Source: Microbacterium sp. MM2322
Lineage (GTDB): Bacteria > Actinomycetota > Actinomycetes > Actinomycetales > Microbacteriaceae
Reading direction: 5' to 3'
Assembly (NCBI RefSeq): GCF_964186585.1
Contig: NZ_OZ075067.1
Location: 2,790,001-2,854,000 of the forward strand
Length of the DNA: 64,000 bases
Translations under genes and position numbers: made by a program
Shown here: piece by piece, positions 26,618 to 35,296 of the stretch
How positions within the stretch are numbered: the stretch's first letter is position 1
Layout: every line of letters begins with the position of its first letter
The notes under the pieces: model-generated
The model's database searches: none
What the model saw: the letters and a program-made list of their open reading frames with translations, nothing else
What the model was told of the DNA's origin: nothing

Positions 26618-28912
26618 TCAGCGCAGCGGCACCTTCGCGAACGACATGTCGGACGCGAGGTAGAAGTCCGTGTACGCGGGCTGGTTGTACGCCGTCTGCT
26701 GACGCGCGATCTCGGCCCGGTACTGCGGGTCGTGCATCAGCGTGTAGAGCTTGTGCTCGGTCGGCTCAGTCGAGACATACATGCGCAGCGCTGACGAGTC
26801 CGCCGTCCGCACGAGCAGCTCCTCGCGCCAGTCACCGAGCACATCGGCCACGAGCGACGGGTTGCCTTTCGTGCCGTTGTTGGTCAGGGTGCCGGATGCC
26901 GTGAGCACCGTCCCGCGCGTCCAATCGTCGATCGTGGGGGTGACGGTCTGCGCGCCGTTCACGATCTGCGTCGTGAGGTCGCCGGCCCAGCGGATCGACA
27001 TGTTCGTGCCGGGGTTGGTGGCCTGCAGGACGTCGCCGTCGGCGGAGAGGAGGCCGGAGGCATCCGTTCCGGCGGGCATGCTCGACCAGACCTCGACGCC
27101 GGGCACATCGGCACGGACGTCGCCGACCATCCCGCGGCCGGTGTCCTTGCCCGAGTAGGCGCCGAAGAGCACCTCGCCCGTCGCGGCATCCCGCATCGCC
27201 GTCCCGTACGGGGCGTAGGCGCCACCCTCGTGAACGGTGAAGATCTCCTTGCCCGGGCGGTTCGGATCGAAGTCGCCGACGTGCATCGCGTCGCCGTGGC
27301 CGAGGCGCGCCGTCTCGCCCGGGGTGGCGCTGCCTTCGGGCATCGTGTCGAACGACGAGTAGAGCAGGCTGCCGTCGTCGTCGAGGGTCGCGGAACCGTA
27401 GACGATCTCTTGCTTGCCGTCGCCGTCGACGTCCGCCGCGCTCAGGCTGTGGAAGCCCTGCGTCGTGAGCGTGCCGTACTCGGGGTCGGTGCCGTCGCGA
27501 CCGTGCGGACCGTCGTTGAACGGGTTCGTCATGGGCACGTGCCCGCTGTCGACGAGCCAGCGCTTCTTCAGGTGCTTGCCGTTCCAGTCGTACGTCGCGA
27601 CGGTCGAGCGCGTGTAGTAGCCGCGGGCGAACACCGCCGACGGATGCGTCCCGTCGAGGTACGCAACGCCGGAGAGGAAGCGGTCGACGCGGTTGCCCGG
27701 CTCGATGCGCGACATCGCGTAGTCGCCCCAGAGCAGGCCGTCGTCACCGCGACCCGGCTCGTAGCGGACCGTCTCGAGCTCCTTGCCGGTCTTGCCCTCG
27801 AACACCGTCAGGTACTCGGGACCGTCGACGATGAAGCCTTCGAAGTTCCGCAGCACGTTGCGGGCCGAGCGCGACGGCGCGTACACGTCGATGAAGTAGT
27901 CGACGAGCTCCTCCGCATCGGCGCGGGAGAGCGGGTAGTCGTGCGTCGGCTCGGTGCCGAGCGCCTCCTCGATCGTGGCGGGCCACTGACCCGAGACGAC
28001 CTCCTCGCGCTCCGACCAACCCTGGAAGACATCGGCGAGGTGCGCGGCGTAGTCGTCGGCGCTCATCCGATAGTCGTCGGAGTGCGAATAGCCCGCCTTG
28101 CGGTCGGACTTCGGCATGGTGACGTACTCGGCCTTCTTGGCCTTGCCCTTCTTGTACTCGGTGCTCTTCGTTCCGGGCGCCGTCTTCATCATGATCTCGG
28201 CCTTGCCGTTGCCGTCGAAGTCGTAGACGAGGAACTGCGTGTAGTGCGCCCCCGCGCGGATGTTCACGCCCAGGTCGATGCGGTTGAGCAGCGTGCCGTC
28301 GAGCTCGTACGTGTCGATGTAGACCGGCCCGGTGTAGCCGACCTGCGAGACATCCTTCGCGTTCGACGGGTCCCACTTGACGACGTACTCGTACGCACCG
28401 TCGCCGTCCACGTCACCGACCGACACGTCGTTCGCCGCATAGGTGTACGCCTCGCCTGCCGGCGTGACACCATCGGCGGGCTTCGTGAGCGGGATGTCGA
28501 GGAATGGCGACCCCTGCACCGTCACCTTGTCGGACGCCTTGCCCTCGCGCTTGCCCTGCAGCGGCGAGACGGTGTACTTCGAGCGGTCGGTGCCGTCCGG
28601 GTCGACATAGGTGGTCGAGTCGGTGACCGTCGCGATGCGCTTGCCGTCGCGCTTCACGACGAAGTCGGTGCCGGTGAGCCCGGTCGCGGATGCCCCGGTC
28701 GCCTCGCTCTTGAAGAGGCGCCAGGTGAGGTGGATGCCGCCCTCGCCCGGCAGGGCGACGAGCCCGCGGTCGAGCTTCTCGAGCTGCGGCGATGCGGCGG
28801 GTTTCGGCTTACCGGGGCCGTGCCCCGGGTGTGCCATCGCGGCCTGAGCCGGGATGACGAGGGCCGCTGCGGCGAGCGCGGCGACGACGGACGTGCGGAC
28901 GGGATTTCTCAT
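26618..28912 (-). CDS. Secreted rhamnogalacturonan lyase, polysaccharide lyase family 11
   Basis: This 764-residue protein matches the PL11 rhamnogalacturonan lyases (YesW/YesX-like): a fibronectin-like N-terminal domain (HLTWRLFKSEATG, FVVKRDGKRIATV), then an eight-bladed propeller with repeated calcium motifs of the type DVDGDG and DFDGNGKAE. It cleaves the Rha-GalA backbone of rhamnogalacturonan-I by beta-elimination. Residues 1-32 form a signal peptide ending AQAAMA before HPGHG, so it is secreted, the only secreted depolymerase in this window. I chose the ATG at 28912, which gives the signal peptide; the upstream in-frame ATG does not. A rhamnose-type LacI operator lies upstream. Confidence 0.93.
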   Translation of the reverse strand: MRNPVRTSVVAALAAAALVIPAQAAMAHPGHGPGKPKPAASPQLEKLDRGLVALPGEGGIHLTWRLFKSEATGASATGLTGTDFVVKRDGKRIATVTDSTTYVDPDGTDRSKYTVSPLQGKREGKASDKVTVQGSPFLDIPLTKPADGVTPAGEAYTYAANDVSVGDVDGDGAYEYVVKWDPSNAKDVSQVGYTGPVYIDTYELDGTLLNRIDLGVNIRAGAHYTQFLVYDFDGNGKAEIMMKTAPGTKSTEYKKGKAKKAEYVTMPKSDRKAGYSHSDDYRMSADDYAAHLADVFQGWSEREEVVSGQWPATIEEALGTEPTHDYPLSRADAEELVDYFIDVYAPSRSARNVLRNFEGFIVDGPEYLTVFEGKTGKELETVRYEPGRGDDGLLWGDYAMSRIEPGNRVDRFLSGVAYLDGTHPSAVFARGYYTRSTVATYDWNGKHLKKRWLVDSGHVPMTNPFNDGPHGRDGTDPEYGTLTTQGFHSLSAADVDGDGKQEIVYGSATLDDDGSLLYSSFDTMPEGSATPGETARLGHGDAMHVGDFDPNRPGKEIFTVHEGGAYAPYGTAMRDAATGEVLFGAYSGKDTGRGMVGDVRADVPGVEVWSSMPAGTDASGLLSADGDVLQATNPGTNMSIRWAGDLTTQIVNGAQTVTPTIDDWTRGTVLTASGTLTNNGTKGNPSLVADVLGDWREELLVRTADSSALRMYVSTEPTEHKLYTLMHDPQYRAEIARQQTAYNQPAYTDFYLASDMSFAKVPLR

Positions 28913-28977
28913 GCTGTTCACCCTTGAACTCGTGATGGAATGCGGTTTCCCCGGTGCCCGGCCGAGCCTAGGTCGGG

Positions 28978-28995
28978 CATTGAATCGTGTCAATG
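28978..28995. promoter_or_regulatory. LacI-type operator before the rhamnogalacturonan lyase gene
   Basis: CATTGAATCGTGTCAATG is an imperfect palindrome with CATTGA/TCAATG ends, 66 bases upstream of the lyase start. Its core TGAATCGTGTCA differs by one base from TGAATCGTTTCA at 31384 upstream of the rhamnose genes, so both are probably read by the LacI regulator at 30333. Confidence 0.65.
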
Positions 28996-29251
28996 GATGC
29001 CGCACGGTCACCGCCCGCTCGCCGAGACGCATGCCCCGCGCGTGCAACCCGGGTCGGGGCAACTGTCGAGGGTGTGCCGAGTGCAGGTCATACGCTCACC
29101 TGCCCGCTCGATTCCGCCGGCATGCCGGCGCTGACCCTGCACCGGGCACGCGGCGTGTGGGGTGACGCCGCCGCCGCCGGACGAACGCGACACGCGGGCT
29201 CGAACTCCGCCACAATGAGCACGAACTCCGGAACCGACGACGGGACGCGCC
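28996..29251. other. Intergenic stretch upstream of the hypothetical gene
   Basis: This gap separates the divergent lyase and hypothetical genes. Apart from the operator at 28978 and a short GCCGGCATGCCGGC palindrome near 29116, I see no gene or other structure in it. Confidence 0.5.
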
Positions 29252-30202
29252 ATGCCTCGACCGAGCACCCTCTCCGACTACCTCGACGGCCTCAGCCCGG
29301 CGAGGCGCGACCTGTTCGCGCGCCTCAGCGAGGAGGTCGCGGCGATCGAGACTCCTGAGGAGATCACGCGCCTCGTGTTCCGAGCTGGGCAGACCGACCA
29401 CCCCGAGTACGACGACGCGGACGTGGTCTTCTGGAAGGCGGTCGATCAGCTGTACCTGCAGGCAGCCGTCTCCGACGGCGACCTGCCGATCCTGTTCTGG
29501 GGCTTCCACACCATCGACCTGCTCGGTCGCCGCCACTCCAAGGGCGTGCTCGTCACCGACCGCACCGTCTACGTCGAGGGAGTCGACGAGCTCGATCCGA
29601 GACCGTTCAGCCTCGCCTCGCTGGGGACGACCGAGGTCCGGATCGACGGCGCCGCGCTCCGCGTCGGCGACGCGACGGTCGACCTCGCTCCGACCGAGCG
29701 GGTTCTGGCGGTCGACGAACGGCCCGCCGTTGCGCGCTACGTGTCCGCCGTCATCGACACCGTCCGCGGAACGGTCGCCGTCGCCGACCAGCCCGTCGAG
29801 AAGCCCGCGACGGTGGAGGAGCTCATCCTGGCGAGCAGGCTGTCGTCCGATTTCCTGCTCCCGTCACGCCCGAAGAACGCGAAGGGGATCGCGAAGCTCG
29901 CCGCGAAGTGGAAGCTCCCCGCATCCGAGCGCGTGCTCGTGTCGCTCTCCAGCGCGACCTTCGTCGGCGTCTACGGCATCGCGATCACCGACGCGGCGCT
30001 CTACTCGCGAGACCTCATGGAGGACCTCGACCGCACTCCGCTCGACGAGATCGGCGCGATCACGTGGGATGCCGAGGCGAAGGGTTTCCGCGTCACGCCC
30101 GACCATCTCGCCCCGACGCTTCCCGGCATCAACGACGACAATCGCGACTACGTGGCGGCGCTCCTGACCTCGCTGGTGCGGTCAGCCGCGCACACCGGCT
30201 GA
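29252..30202 (+). CDS. Hypothetical protein, 316 residues, possible PH-like domains
   Basis: I do not recognise this protein as a named family. It has an N-terminal helical part followed by beta-rich segments (KGVLVTDRTVYVEGVDEL, VLVSLSSATFVGVYGIAITD) of the kind seen in bacterial PH-like or GRAM-like domains, apparently twice. There is no signal peptide or membrane segment. It starts at ATG 29252 with a weak ribosome site. It lies between pectin genes, but nothing in it suggests a role in sugar use. Confidence 0.75.
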   Translation: MPRPSTLSDYLDGLSPARRDLFARLSEEVAAIETPEEITRLVFRAGQTDHPEYDDADVVFWKAVDQLYLQAAVSDGDLPILFWGFHTIDLLGRRHSKGVLVTDRTVYVEGVDELDPRPFSLASLGTTEVRIDGAALRVGDATVDLAPTERVLAVDERPAVARYVSAVIDTVRGTVAVADQPVEKPATVEELILASRLSSDFLLPSRPKNAKGIAKLAAKWKLPASERVLVSLSSATFVGVYGIAITDAALYSRDLMEDLDRTPLDEIGAITWDAEAKGFRVTPDHLAPTLPGINDDNRDYVAALLTSLVRSAAHTG

Positions 30203-30228
30203 CGCCGGGCATCCCGCTCCCGCTTGGT

Positions 30229-30306
30229 GCGGATCATGTTCTCTCGCCGAGCGCACACGTCGTGCGCGTGCGGAGCGTGTGGTCTCGGCGAGAGGACATG
30301 ATGTGG
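30229..30306. repeat. 78-bp convergent-gap palindrome, copy 3
   Basis: The arms 30229-30259 and 30276-30306 share ATCATGTTCTCTCGCCGAG with copies 1 and 2. It fills most of the 130-base gap between the convergent hypothetical gene and the rhamnose LacI gene, where no other hairpin was found. Confidence 0.88.
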
Positions 30307-30332
30307 ACCGGTAGCGCAGCGGGCCGCCCCTC

Positions 30333-31334
30333 TCAGCCTCCGGTGGAGGCGCGGACGATGAGCTCGGGGCGGAAGCGGATGCGCTGCGGCGCGGCATCCG
30401 GATCTCCGAGCGTCGCGAAGAGCGCGTCGACGGCGGCGGCGCCGATCTCGCGTGCGGGCTGACGGATCGAGCTCAGCGGCACGACCGTCGACTGTGCGAA
30501 GTCGATGTCGTCGTACCCGATGAGGGCGAGATCCTCGGGCACGCGCAGCTTGCCCAGGATCGCCGCTCCCTGCAGCACACCGACGGCCAGCAGGTCGTTC
30601 GCGCAGAAGACCCCGTCGGGCCGGTCCTCGGCATCGCGCCGCGCGAGCTCCTCGCCCACGAGCCGCCCCGCGAGCACGGTGAGCTCGTCGGTCGACGAGA
30701 CCTCGAGGGTCGCGTCGGGCACCTCGGCGAGCGCGCGTCGCGCCCCCTCGAGACGGTCCGCCACCTGGCGGACGGATGCCGGGCCCCCGGCGAAGAGGAT
30801 GCGTCGGCGCCCCTGCTGCAGCAGGTGCTGCACGGCCAGGTATCCGCCTTCGACGTCGTCGACGGCCACCGAGGGCAGCTCGCCGTCGGCTTCGGCATCG
30901 ACGAGCACGATCGGAACGCCGGCGGTCTCGAGGATCTCCGCCCGGGCGTCGTCGAGGGCGAGCGGGGTCAGCAGGACGCCGTTCACGCGCTGCTCGCGGA
31001 ACAGGTCGAGGTAGGCGTTCTCGCGAGCGGCATCCTGTCCGCTGCTGCCGAGGAGGACGGTGACCCCGTGCTCGGCGGCGCGTTCCTCGGCGCCGCGGGC
31101 GACCTCGGCGAAGAACGGGTTGGCCGAGTCGAGGACGACGAGCCCGACCGTCCGGCTGCGTCCGGCGCGCAGTTGCCGGGCGGCGTCGTTGCGCACGAAT
31201 CCGAGATCGGCGATGGCCGCGTGCACGCGTTCCACGGTCGCCGGGGAGACCTTTTCGGGACGGTTGAGGACGTTCGACACGGTCCCCACCGACACTCCCG
31301 CCGCGCGAGCGACGTCCTTCACACTGACTGCCAC
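30333..31334 (-). CDS. LacI-family regulator of rhamnose and rhamnogalacturonan genes
   Basis: The 333-residue protein has a LacI helix-turn-helix (VKDVARAAGVSVGTVSNVLN at residues 5-24) and a sugar-binding effector domain with YDDIDFAQSTVVPLSSIRQP. It is divergent from rhaM-rhaI-rhaB. TGAATCGTTTCA in the shared gap and a near-identical site before the rhamnogalacturonan lyase suggest that it coordinates extracellular cleavage with rhamnose catabolism, with rhamnose or a derivative as effector. Regulators of rhamnose genes in actinobacteria are commonly of this family. Confidence 0.92.
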   Translation of the reverse strand: MAVSVKDVARAAGVSVGTVSNVLNRPEKVSPATVERVHAAIADLGFVRNDAARQLRAGRSRTVGLVVLDSANPFFAEVARGAEERAAEHGVTVLLGSSGQDAARENAYLDLFREQRVNGVLLTPLALDDARAEILETAGVPIVLVDAEADGELPSVAVDDVEGGYLAVQHLLQQGRRRILFAGGPASVRQVADRLEGARRALAEVPDATLEVSSTDELTVLAGRLVGEELARRDAEDRPDGVFCANDLLAVGVLQGAAILGKLRVPEDLALIGYDDIDFAQSTVVPLSSIRQPAREIGAAAVDALFATLGDPDAAPQRIRFRPELIVRASTGG

Positions 31335-31383
31335 ATGACCTGCCTTGACGAATGCTTCGCCCCCACGTTACTGTTCTCGATGT

Positions 31384-31395
31384 TGAATCGTTTCA
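31384..31395. promoter_or_regulatory. LacI-type operator of the rhamnose genes
   Basis: TGAATCGTTTCA is a palindrome around CG with one asymmetric pair. It lies 49 bases before the regulator start and 46 bases before the mutarotase start, placed to control both directions. Confidence 0.7.
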
Positions 31396-31441
31396 TGATC
31401 ACGAGTCAATCCCACGACCCCGGCCCTCACGAAGGAGTGAC

Positions 31442-31804
31442 ATGACCCGCGTCGCCTTCCAGCTGCAGATCGACCCGGCGCTGATCGACGAGTACGTCGC
31501 CCGACACACGCCCGTCTGGCCCGAGATGCTGGCTGAGATCGCGGCATCCGGTCGTCGCAACTACTCGCTCTTCCTCGGTGACGGCGGCCGTCTGTTCGGC
31601 TACTACGAGGTCGACGACGACACCGCCGCGCAGGCCTACCTGGCCGCCTCCCCCGTCGCTGCGCGCTGGGAGGCCGAGATGGGCCGCTTCTTCGTCGGCC
31701 TCCACGGCCGCCCTGACCAGGCGGCGACGCCGCTGGCCGAAGTCTTCAACCTGCACGACCAGTTGGCGGCCTCCGCCGACGTGTCAGAAAGCGATCCCTC
31801 ATGA
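31442..31804 (+). CDS. rhaM: L-rhamnose mutarotase
   Basis: The 120-residue protein has the RhaM/RhaU pattern FQLQIDPALIDEYVARHTPVW near the N-terminus with His22, followed by a GYYEV-type strand and ARWEAEMGRFF. Its length is close to the usual 104-120 residues. It interconverts alpha and beta L-rhamnose and so speeds isomerisation. The ATG at 31442 has GAAGGAGTG directly upstream. It overlaps rhamnose isomerase by four bases. Confidence 0.93.
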   Translation: MTRVAFQLQIDPALIDEYVARHTPVWPEMLAEIAASGRRNYSLFLGDGGRLFGYYEVDDDTAAQAYLAASPVAARWEAEMGRFFVGLHGRPDQAATPLAEVFNLHDQLAASADVSESDPS

Positions 31805-32967
31805 CGACGCTGTCCCCCGACATCCTCACCCAGCTCGAAGGCCAGTCGATCGAACTTCCCAGCTGGGCGTTCGGCAACTCCGGCACCCGCTTCCGCGTCT
31901 TCGCGACGGCTGGAACCCCGCGGGACCCGTTCGAGAAGATCGCGGATGCCGCCGAGGTCCACCGCTGCACGGCTCTGGCCCCCAGCGTCGCCCTGCACAT
32001 CCCGTGGGACAAGGTCGACGACTATGCGGCCCTCCGCCGCCACGCCGAGGACCACGGCGTGCAGCTCGGCACGGTGAACTCGAACACGTTCCAGGACGAG
32101 GACTACAAGTTCGGCGCGCTCACGCACCACGACGAGAGCATCCGCCGCAAGGCGATCGACCACCACCTCGAGTGCCTCGACATCATGCACGAGACCGGCT
32201 CGCGCGACCTCAAGATCTGGCTCGCCGAGGGCTCGAACTACCCCGGCCAGAACGACATGCGCGCGCGCCAGGATCGCCTGCAGGATTCGCTGCAGCAGAT
32301 CTACGCCCGCCTCGGCGACGCGCAGCGCCTCGTGCTCGAGTACAAGTTCTTCGAGCCGTCGTTCTACCACACCGACGTTCCCGACTGGGGGACGGCCTAC
32401 GCCCAGGTCGCCTCGCTCGGCGACAAGGCGCTGGTGTGCCTCGACACGGGCCATCACGCCCCCGGCACGAACATCGAGTTCATCGTCATGCAGCTGCTGC
32501 GTCTCGGAAAGCTCGGCTCGTTCGACTTCAACTCGCGCTTCTACGCCGACGACGACCTGATCGTGGGCGCCGCCGACCCGTTCCAGCTGTTCCGCATCCT
32601 CGTCGAGGTCGTGCGCGGCGGCGGCCTGAACAACCCCGACGTGGCCTTCATGCTCGACCAGTGCCACAACATCGAGGACAAGATCCCCGGGCAGATCCGC
32701 TCGGTGCTCAACGTGCAGGAGATGACGGCGCGCGCCCTGCTCATCGACCGGGGCGCCCTGGATGCCGCGCAGCAGGCGAACGACGTGCTCGGCGCCAACG
32801 GCATCCTCATGGACGCGTTCTACACCGACGTGCGTCCCGCGCTCGCCCGGTGGCGCGAGTCGCGCGGGCTTCCCGCCGACCCGATGGCCGCGTACGCGGC
32901 ATCCGGCCACCTGCAGCGGATCGCCGACGAGCGGGTCGGCGGCACGCAGGCCGGCTGGGGTGCATGA
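31801..32967 (+). CDS. rhaI: L-rhamnose isomerase, RhaI type
   Basis: This 388-residue protein matches the metal-dependent RhaI isomerases (Pseudomonas stutzeri type), with SGTRFRVFATAGTPRDPFEK near the N-terminus, VALHIPWDKVDDY, LEYKFFEPSFYHTDVPDWG, CLDTGHHAPGTNIEFIV and FDFNSRFYADDDL. These hold the Glu, Asp and His ligands of the metal pair. It converts L-rhamnose to L-rhamnulose in the cytoplasm. It is coupled to rhaM by ATGA overlap, and an esterase gene follows at 8 bases. Confidence 0.95.
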   Translation: MTTLSPDILTQLEGQSIELPSWAFGNSGTRFRVFATAGTPRDPFEKIADAAEVHRCTALAPSVALHIPWDKVDDYAALRRHAEDHGVQLGTVNSNTFQDEDYKFGALTHHDESIRRKAIDHHLECLDIMHETGSRDLKIWLAEGSNYPGQNDMRARQDRLQDSLQQIYARLGDAQRLVLEYKFFEPSFYHTDVPDWGTAYAQVASLGDKALVCLDTGHHAPGTNIEFIVMQLLRLGKLGSFDFNSRFYADDDLIVGAADPFQLFRILVEVVRGGGLNNPDVAFMLDQCHNIEDKIPGQIRSVLNVQEMTARALLIDRGALDAAQQANDVLGANGILMDAFYTDVRPALARWRESRGLPADPMAAYAASGHLQRIADERVGGTQAGWGA

Positions 32968-32974
32968 TCGTCCG

Positions 32975-33832
32975 ATGAGCGAGAACCCCACCCCCTACGG
33001 CGCGGCCGGCGGCCTCGTCCGCGTCTACCCCGCGCGCGTGCTCGACCGCCCTACTCCCGGACTCGTCTGGCTGCACGGCGGCGGCTTCGCGGCCGGCGAC
33101 ATCGACATGCCCGAGGCCGATCACGTCGCCCGCACGTTGGCGGATGCCGGGACCACGGTCCTCTCGGTCGACTACCGCCTGGCTCCCCTGCCCGCCGGGT
33201 GGGAGGCTCCCGCGACCGAACCGGGTCGCGAGCGCGTCGGGTACCCCGCGGCATCCGACGACACTCTCGCGGCGTGGGAGTGGCTCCTCGACCAGGCCGC
33301 AACACTCGGCGTCGACCCCGGACGCCTCGCCATCGGCGGAGCGAGCGCGGGCGCGAACATCGCCGCGGGCGCGGTCCTCCGCCTCATCGAGACCGACCGG
33401 CAGCTGCCGGCGCTCGTGCTCCTCGCGTATCCGACGCTGCTCGCCGAGCAGCCCGAGCCCGAGGGTGACCTCCGCGCGGCGCTCGACGCCCGTCCCGAGG
33501 CCGACCGCTTCGGACCGGATGCCGTCCGCGGCATGTACGAGAACTACCTCGGCGGGTCCGTCGTCGACGCGCCACTCGGAGCCATCCCGGGGCTCGCGAC
33601 GACCGAGGATCTCGCCGAGTTCCCGCCGACGCTCATCGTCGCGGGCGACGTCGACGAGCTCCGCATCTCGAGTGAGCACTTCGCCCGCACCCTCGCTTCC
33701 GCCGGCCGCGACGTCGAGCACGTGATCGAGCCGGGTACCGACCACGGGCACCTGAACCGCCCCGATGACGGGGATGCCGCATCCCTCACCCTGGCCCGCT
33801 TCGCCGCGCGCCTGGCGGCTCTCACCCCGTGA
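32975..33832 (+). CDS. Alpha/beta hydrolase of the hormone-sensitive lipase type
   Basis: The 285-residue protein has the HGGG oxyanion motif at 34-37, the nucleophile Ser124 in GGASAGAN, an acid residue in GDVDELR (Asp225 or Asp227) and His257 in TDHGH. These are the standard features of HSL-family carboxylesterases. It sits between rhamnose isomerase and rhamnulokinase and overlaps the kinase by four bases, so it probably deacylates rhamnose-containing or acetylated oligosaccharides. No signal peptide is present. Confidence 0.88.
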   Translation: MSENPTPYGAAGGLVRVYPARVLDRPTPGLVWLHGGGFAAGDIDMPEADHVARTLADAGTTVLSVDYRLAPLPAGWEAPATEPGRERVGYPAASDDTLAAWEWLLDQAATLGVDPGRLAIGGASAGANIAAGAVLRLIETDRQLPALVLLAYPTLLAEQPEPEGDLRAALDARPEADRFGPDAVRGMYENYLGGSVVDAPLGAIPGLATTEDLAEFPPTLIVAGDVDELRISSEHFARTLASAGRDVEHVIEPGTDHGHLNRPDDGDAASLTLARFAARLAALTP

Positions 33833-35253
33833 GCTCCGCGCGGGGAACGGTCGCCGCCGTCGACCTCGGCGCGACGAGCGGACGGGTGATCGTCGGGCAC
33901 GTCGCCGCGGACACGCTCGAGACGACGACGGTCGCCCGCTTCGCGAACGAGCCCGTGCGGATCGCGGACGGCCTGCACTGGAACCTGCTGGGGCTGTACG
34001 GATCGGTCCTCGACGGCCTCCGCGACGCTCTGCGCGGCGACACCGAGATCGCGAGCATCGGCGTCGACTCGTGGGCCGTCGACTACGGCCTGATCGCACG
34101 ATCGCGCCTGCTCGGCGAGCCGTTCCACTACCGCGACGAGCGCACGGCGCGCGGCGTCGAGGCCGTGCACGCGTCACACCCGCACGATGCGCTCTTCGCC
34201 CGGAACGGTCTGCAGTTCCTCCCCTTCAACACGCTGTACCAGCTGGCCGCGGAGCACCGGTCCGTGCTGCAGCTCGCCGACCACGCGCTCCTCATCCCCG
34301 ACCTGATCGGGTTCTGGCTGACCGGGCAGGCGCGCACCGAGCGCACCAACGCCTCGACGACGGGGCTGCTGCGCGCCGACACCGGCGAGTGGGATGCCGA
34401 TCTGATCGCCGCGCTCGGACTGCCGCAGCACCTCCTGACGCCGCTCATCTCCCCCGGCGAGACGCTGGGCGCTCTCACCGGCGACGTCGCGGCGAGCCTC
34501 GGTGCCCCGCGGACCCCGGTGACCGCGGTCGGGTCGCACGACACGGCATCCGCCGTGGTCGCCGTTCCGATGGTGTCGCCGGACGCGGCGTACATCTCCT
34601 GCGGCACGTGGGGTCTCGTTGGCGTCGAAGTCGACCAGCCCGTGCTCACCGACACGGCCCGCGAGGCGAAGTTCACGAACGAGGGCGGGGTCGACGGACG
34701 CGTCCGGCTGCTCCGTAACGTGATGGGGCTGTGGATCCTCAGCGAGACGGTCCGCGGCTGGCAGCGCGAGGGGCACGACGTCGACCTCGGCGAGCTGTTG
34801 GATGCCGCGGCCGCCGTCACCGCGCCCGTCGCCCTCTTCGACGTCGACGACGCCCGTTTCCTGCCGCCGGGTGACATGCCCGCGCGCATCGCCGCGTGGT
34901 GCGAGGAGCACGGTGCGCCGGCGCCGCAGAGCCGGACCGAGATCGCCCGCAGCATCATCGAGTCGCTCGCGCAGGCGTTCGCCGATGCCGCGCACGAGGC
35001 CGGTCGCATCGGCGGGGTCGACGTGCGCGTCATCCACATCGTCGGCGGCGGGTCGCTCAACGAGCTGCTGTGCCAGCGCACGGCCGACCGTTCCGGCGTT
35101 CCCGTGCTCGCGGGGCCGGTCGAGGCGACCGCACTGGGCAACATCCTCGTGCAGGCCCGCGCGGCCGGCATCCTGGCCGGCTCGCTCGAATCGCTCCGCG
35201 ACCTCGTCGCCCGCACGCACACGCCTCGGCGGTACGAGCCACACGCCGAATGA
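33829..35253 (+). CDS. rhaB: L-rhamnulokinase (FGGY family)
   Basis: The 474-residue FGGY-family kinase has the N-terminal phosphate-binding motif AAVDLGATSGRVIVGHV, the segment GLHWNLLGLY, VDSWAVDYGLI, and the C-terminal ATP-binding IVGGGSLNELLCQ. These are rhamnulokinase features; it phosphorylates L-rhamnulose to rhamnulose-1-phosphate. The GTG start overlaps the esterase stop. A rhamnulose-1-phosphate aldolase gene is not in this window. Confidence 0.93.
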   Translation: MSSARGTVAAVDLGATSGRVIVGHVAADTLETTTVARFANEPVRIADGLHWNLLGLYGSVLDGLRDALRGDTEIASIGVDSWAVDYGLIARSRLLGEPFHYRDERTARGVEAVHASHPHDALFARNGLQFLPFNTLYQLAAEHRSVLQLADHALLIPDLIGFWLTGQARTERTNASTTGLLRADTGEWDADLIAALGLPQHLLTPLISPGETLGALTGDVAASLGAPRTPVTAVGSHDTASAVVAVPMVSPDAAYISCGTWGLVGVEVDQPVLTDTAREAKFTNEGGVDGRVRLLRNVMGLWILSETVRGWQREGHDVDLGELLDAAAAVTAPVALFDVDDARFLPPGDMPARIAAWCEEHGAPAPQSRTEIARSIIESLAQAFADAAHEAGRIGGVDVRVIHIVGGGSLNELLCQRTADRSGVPVLAGPVEATALGNILVQARAAGILAGSLESLRDLVARTHTPRRYEPHAE

Positions 35254-35296
35254 CCCCGGGCGGGCCGGACCGCCCGTCACCCCTAGGCTGAAAATC

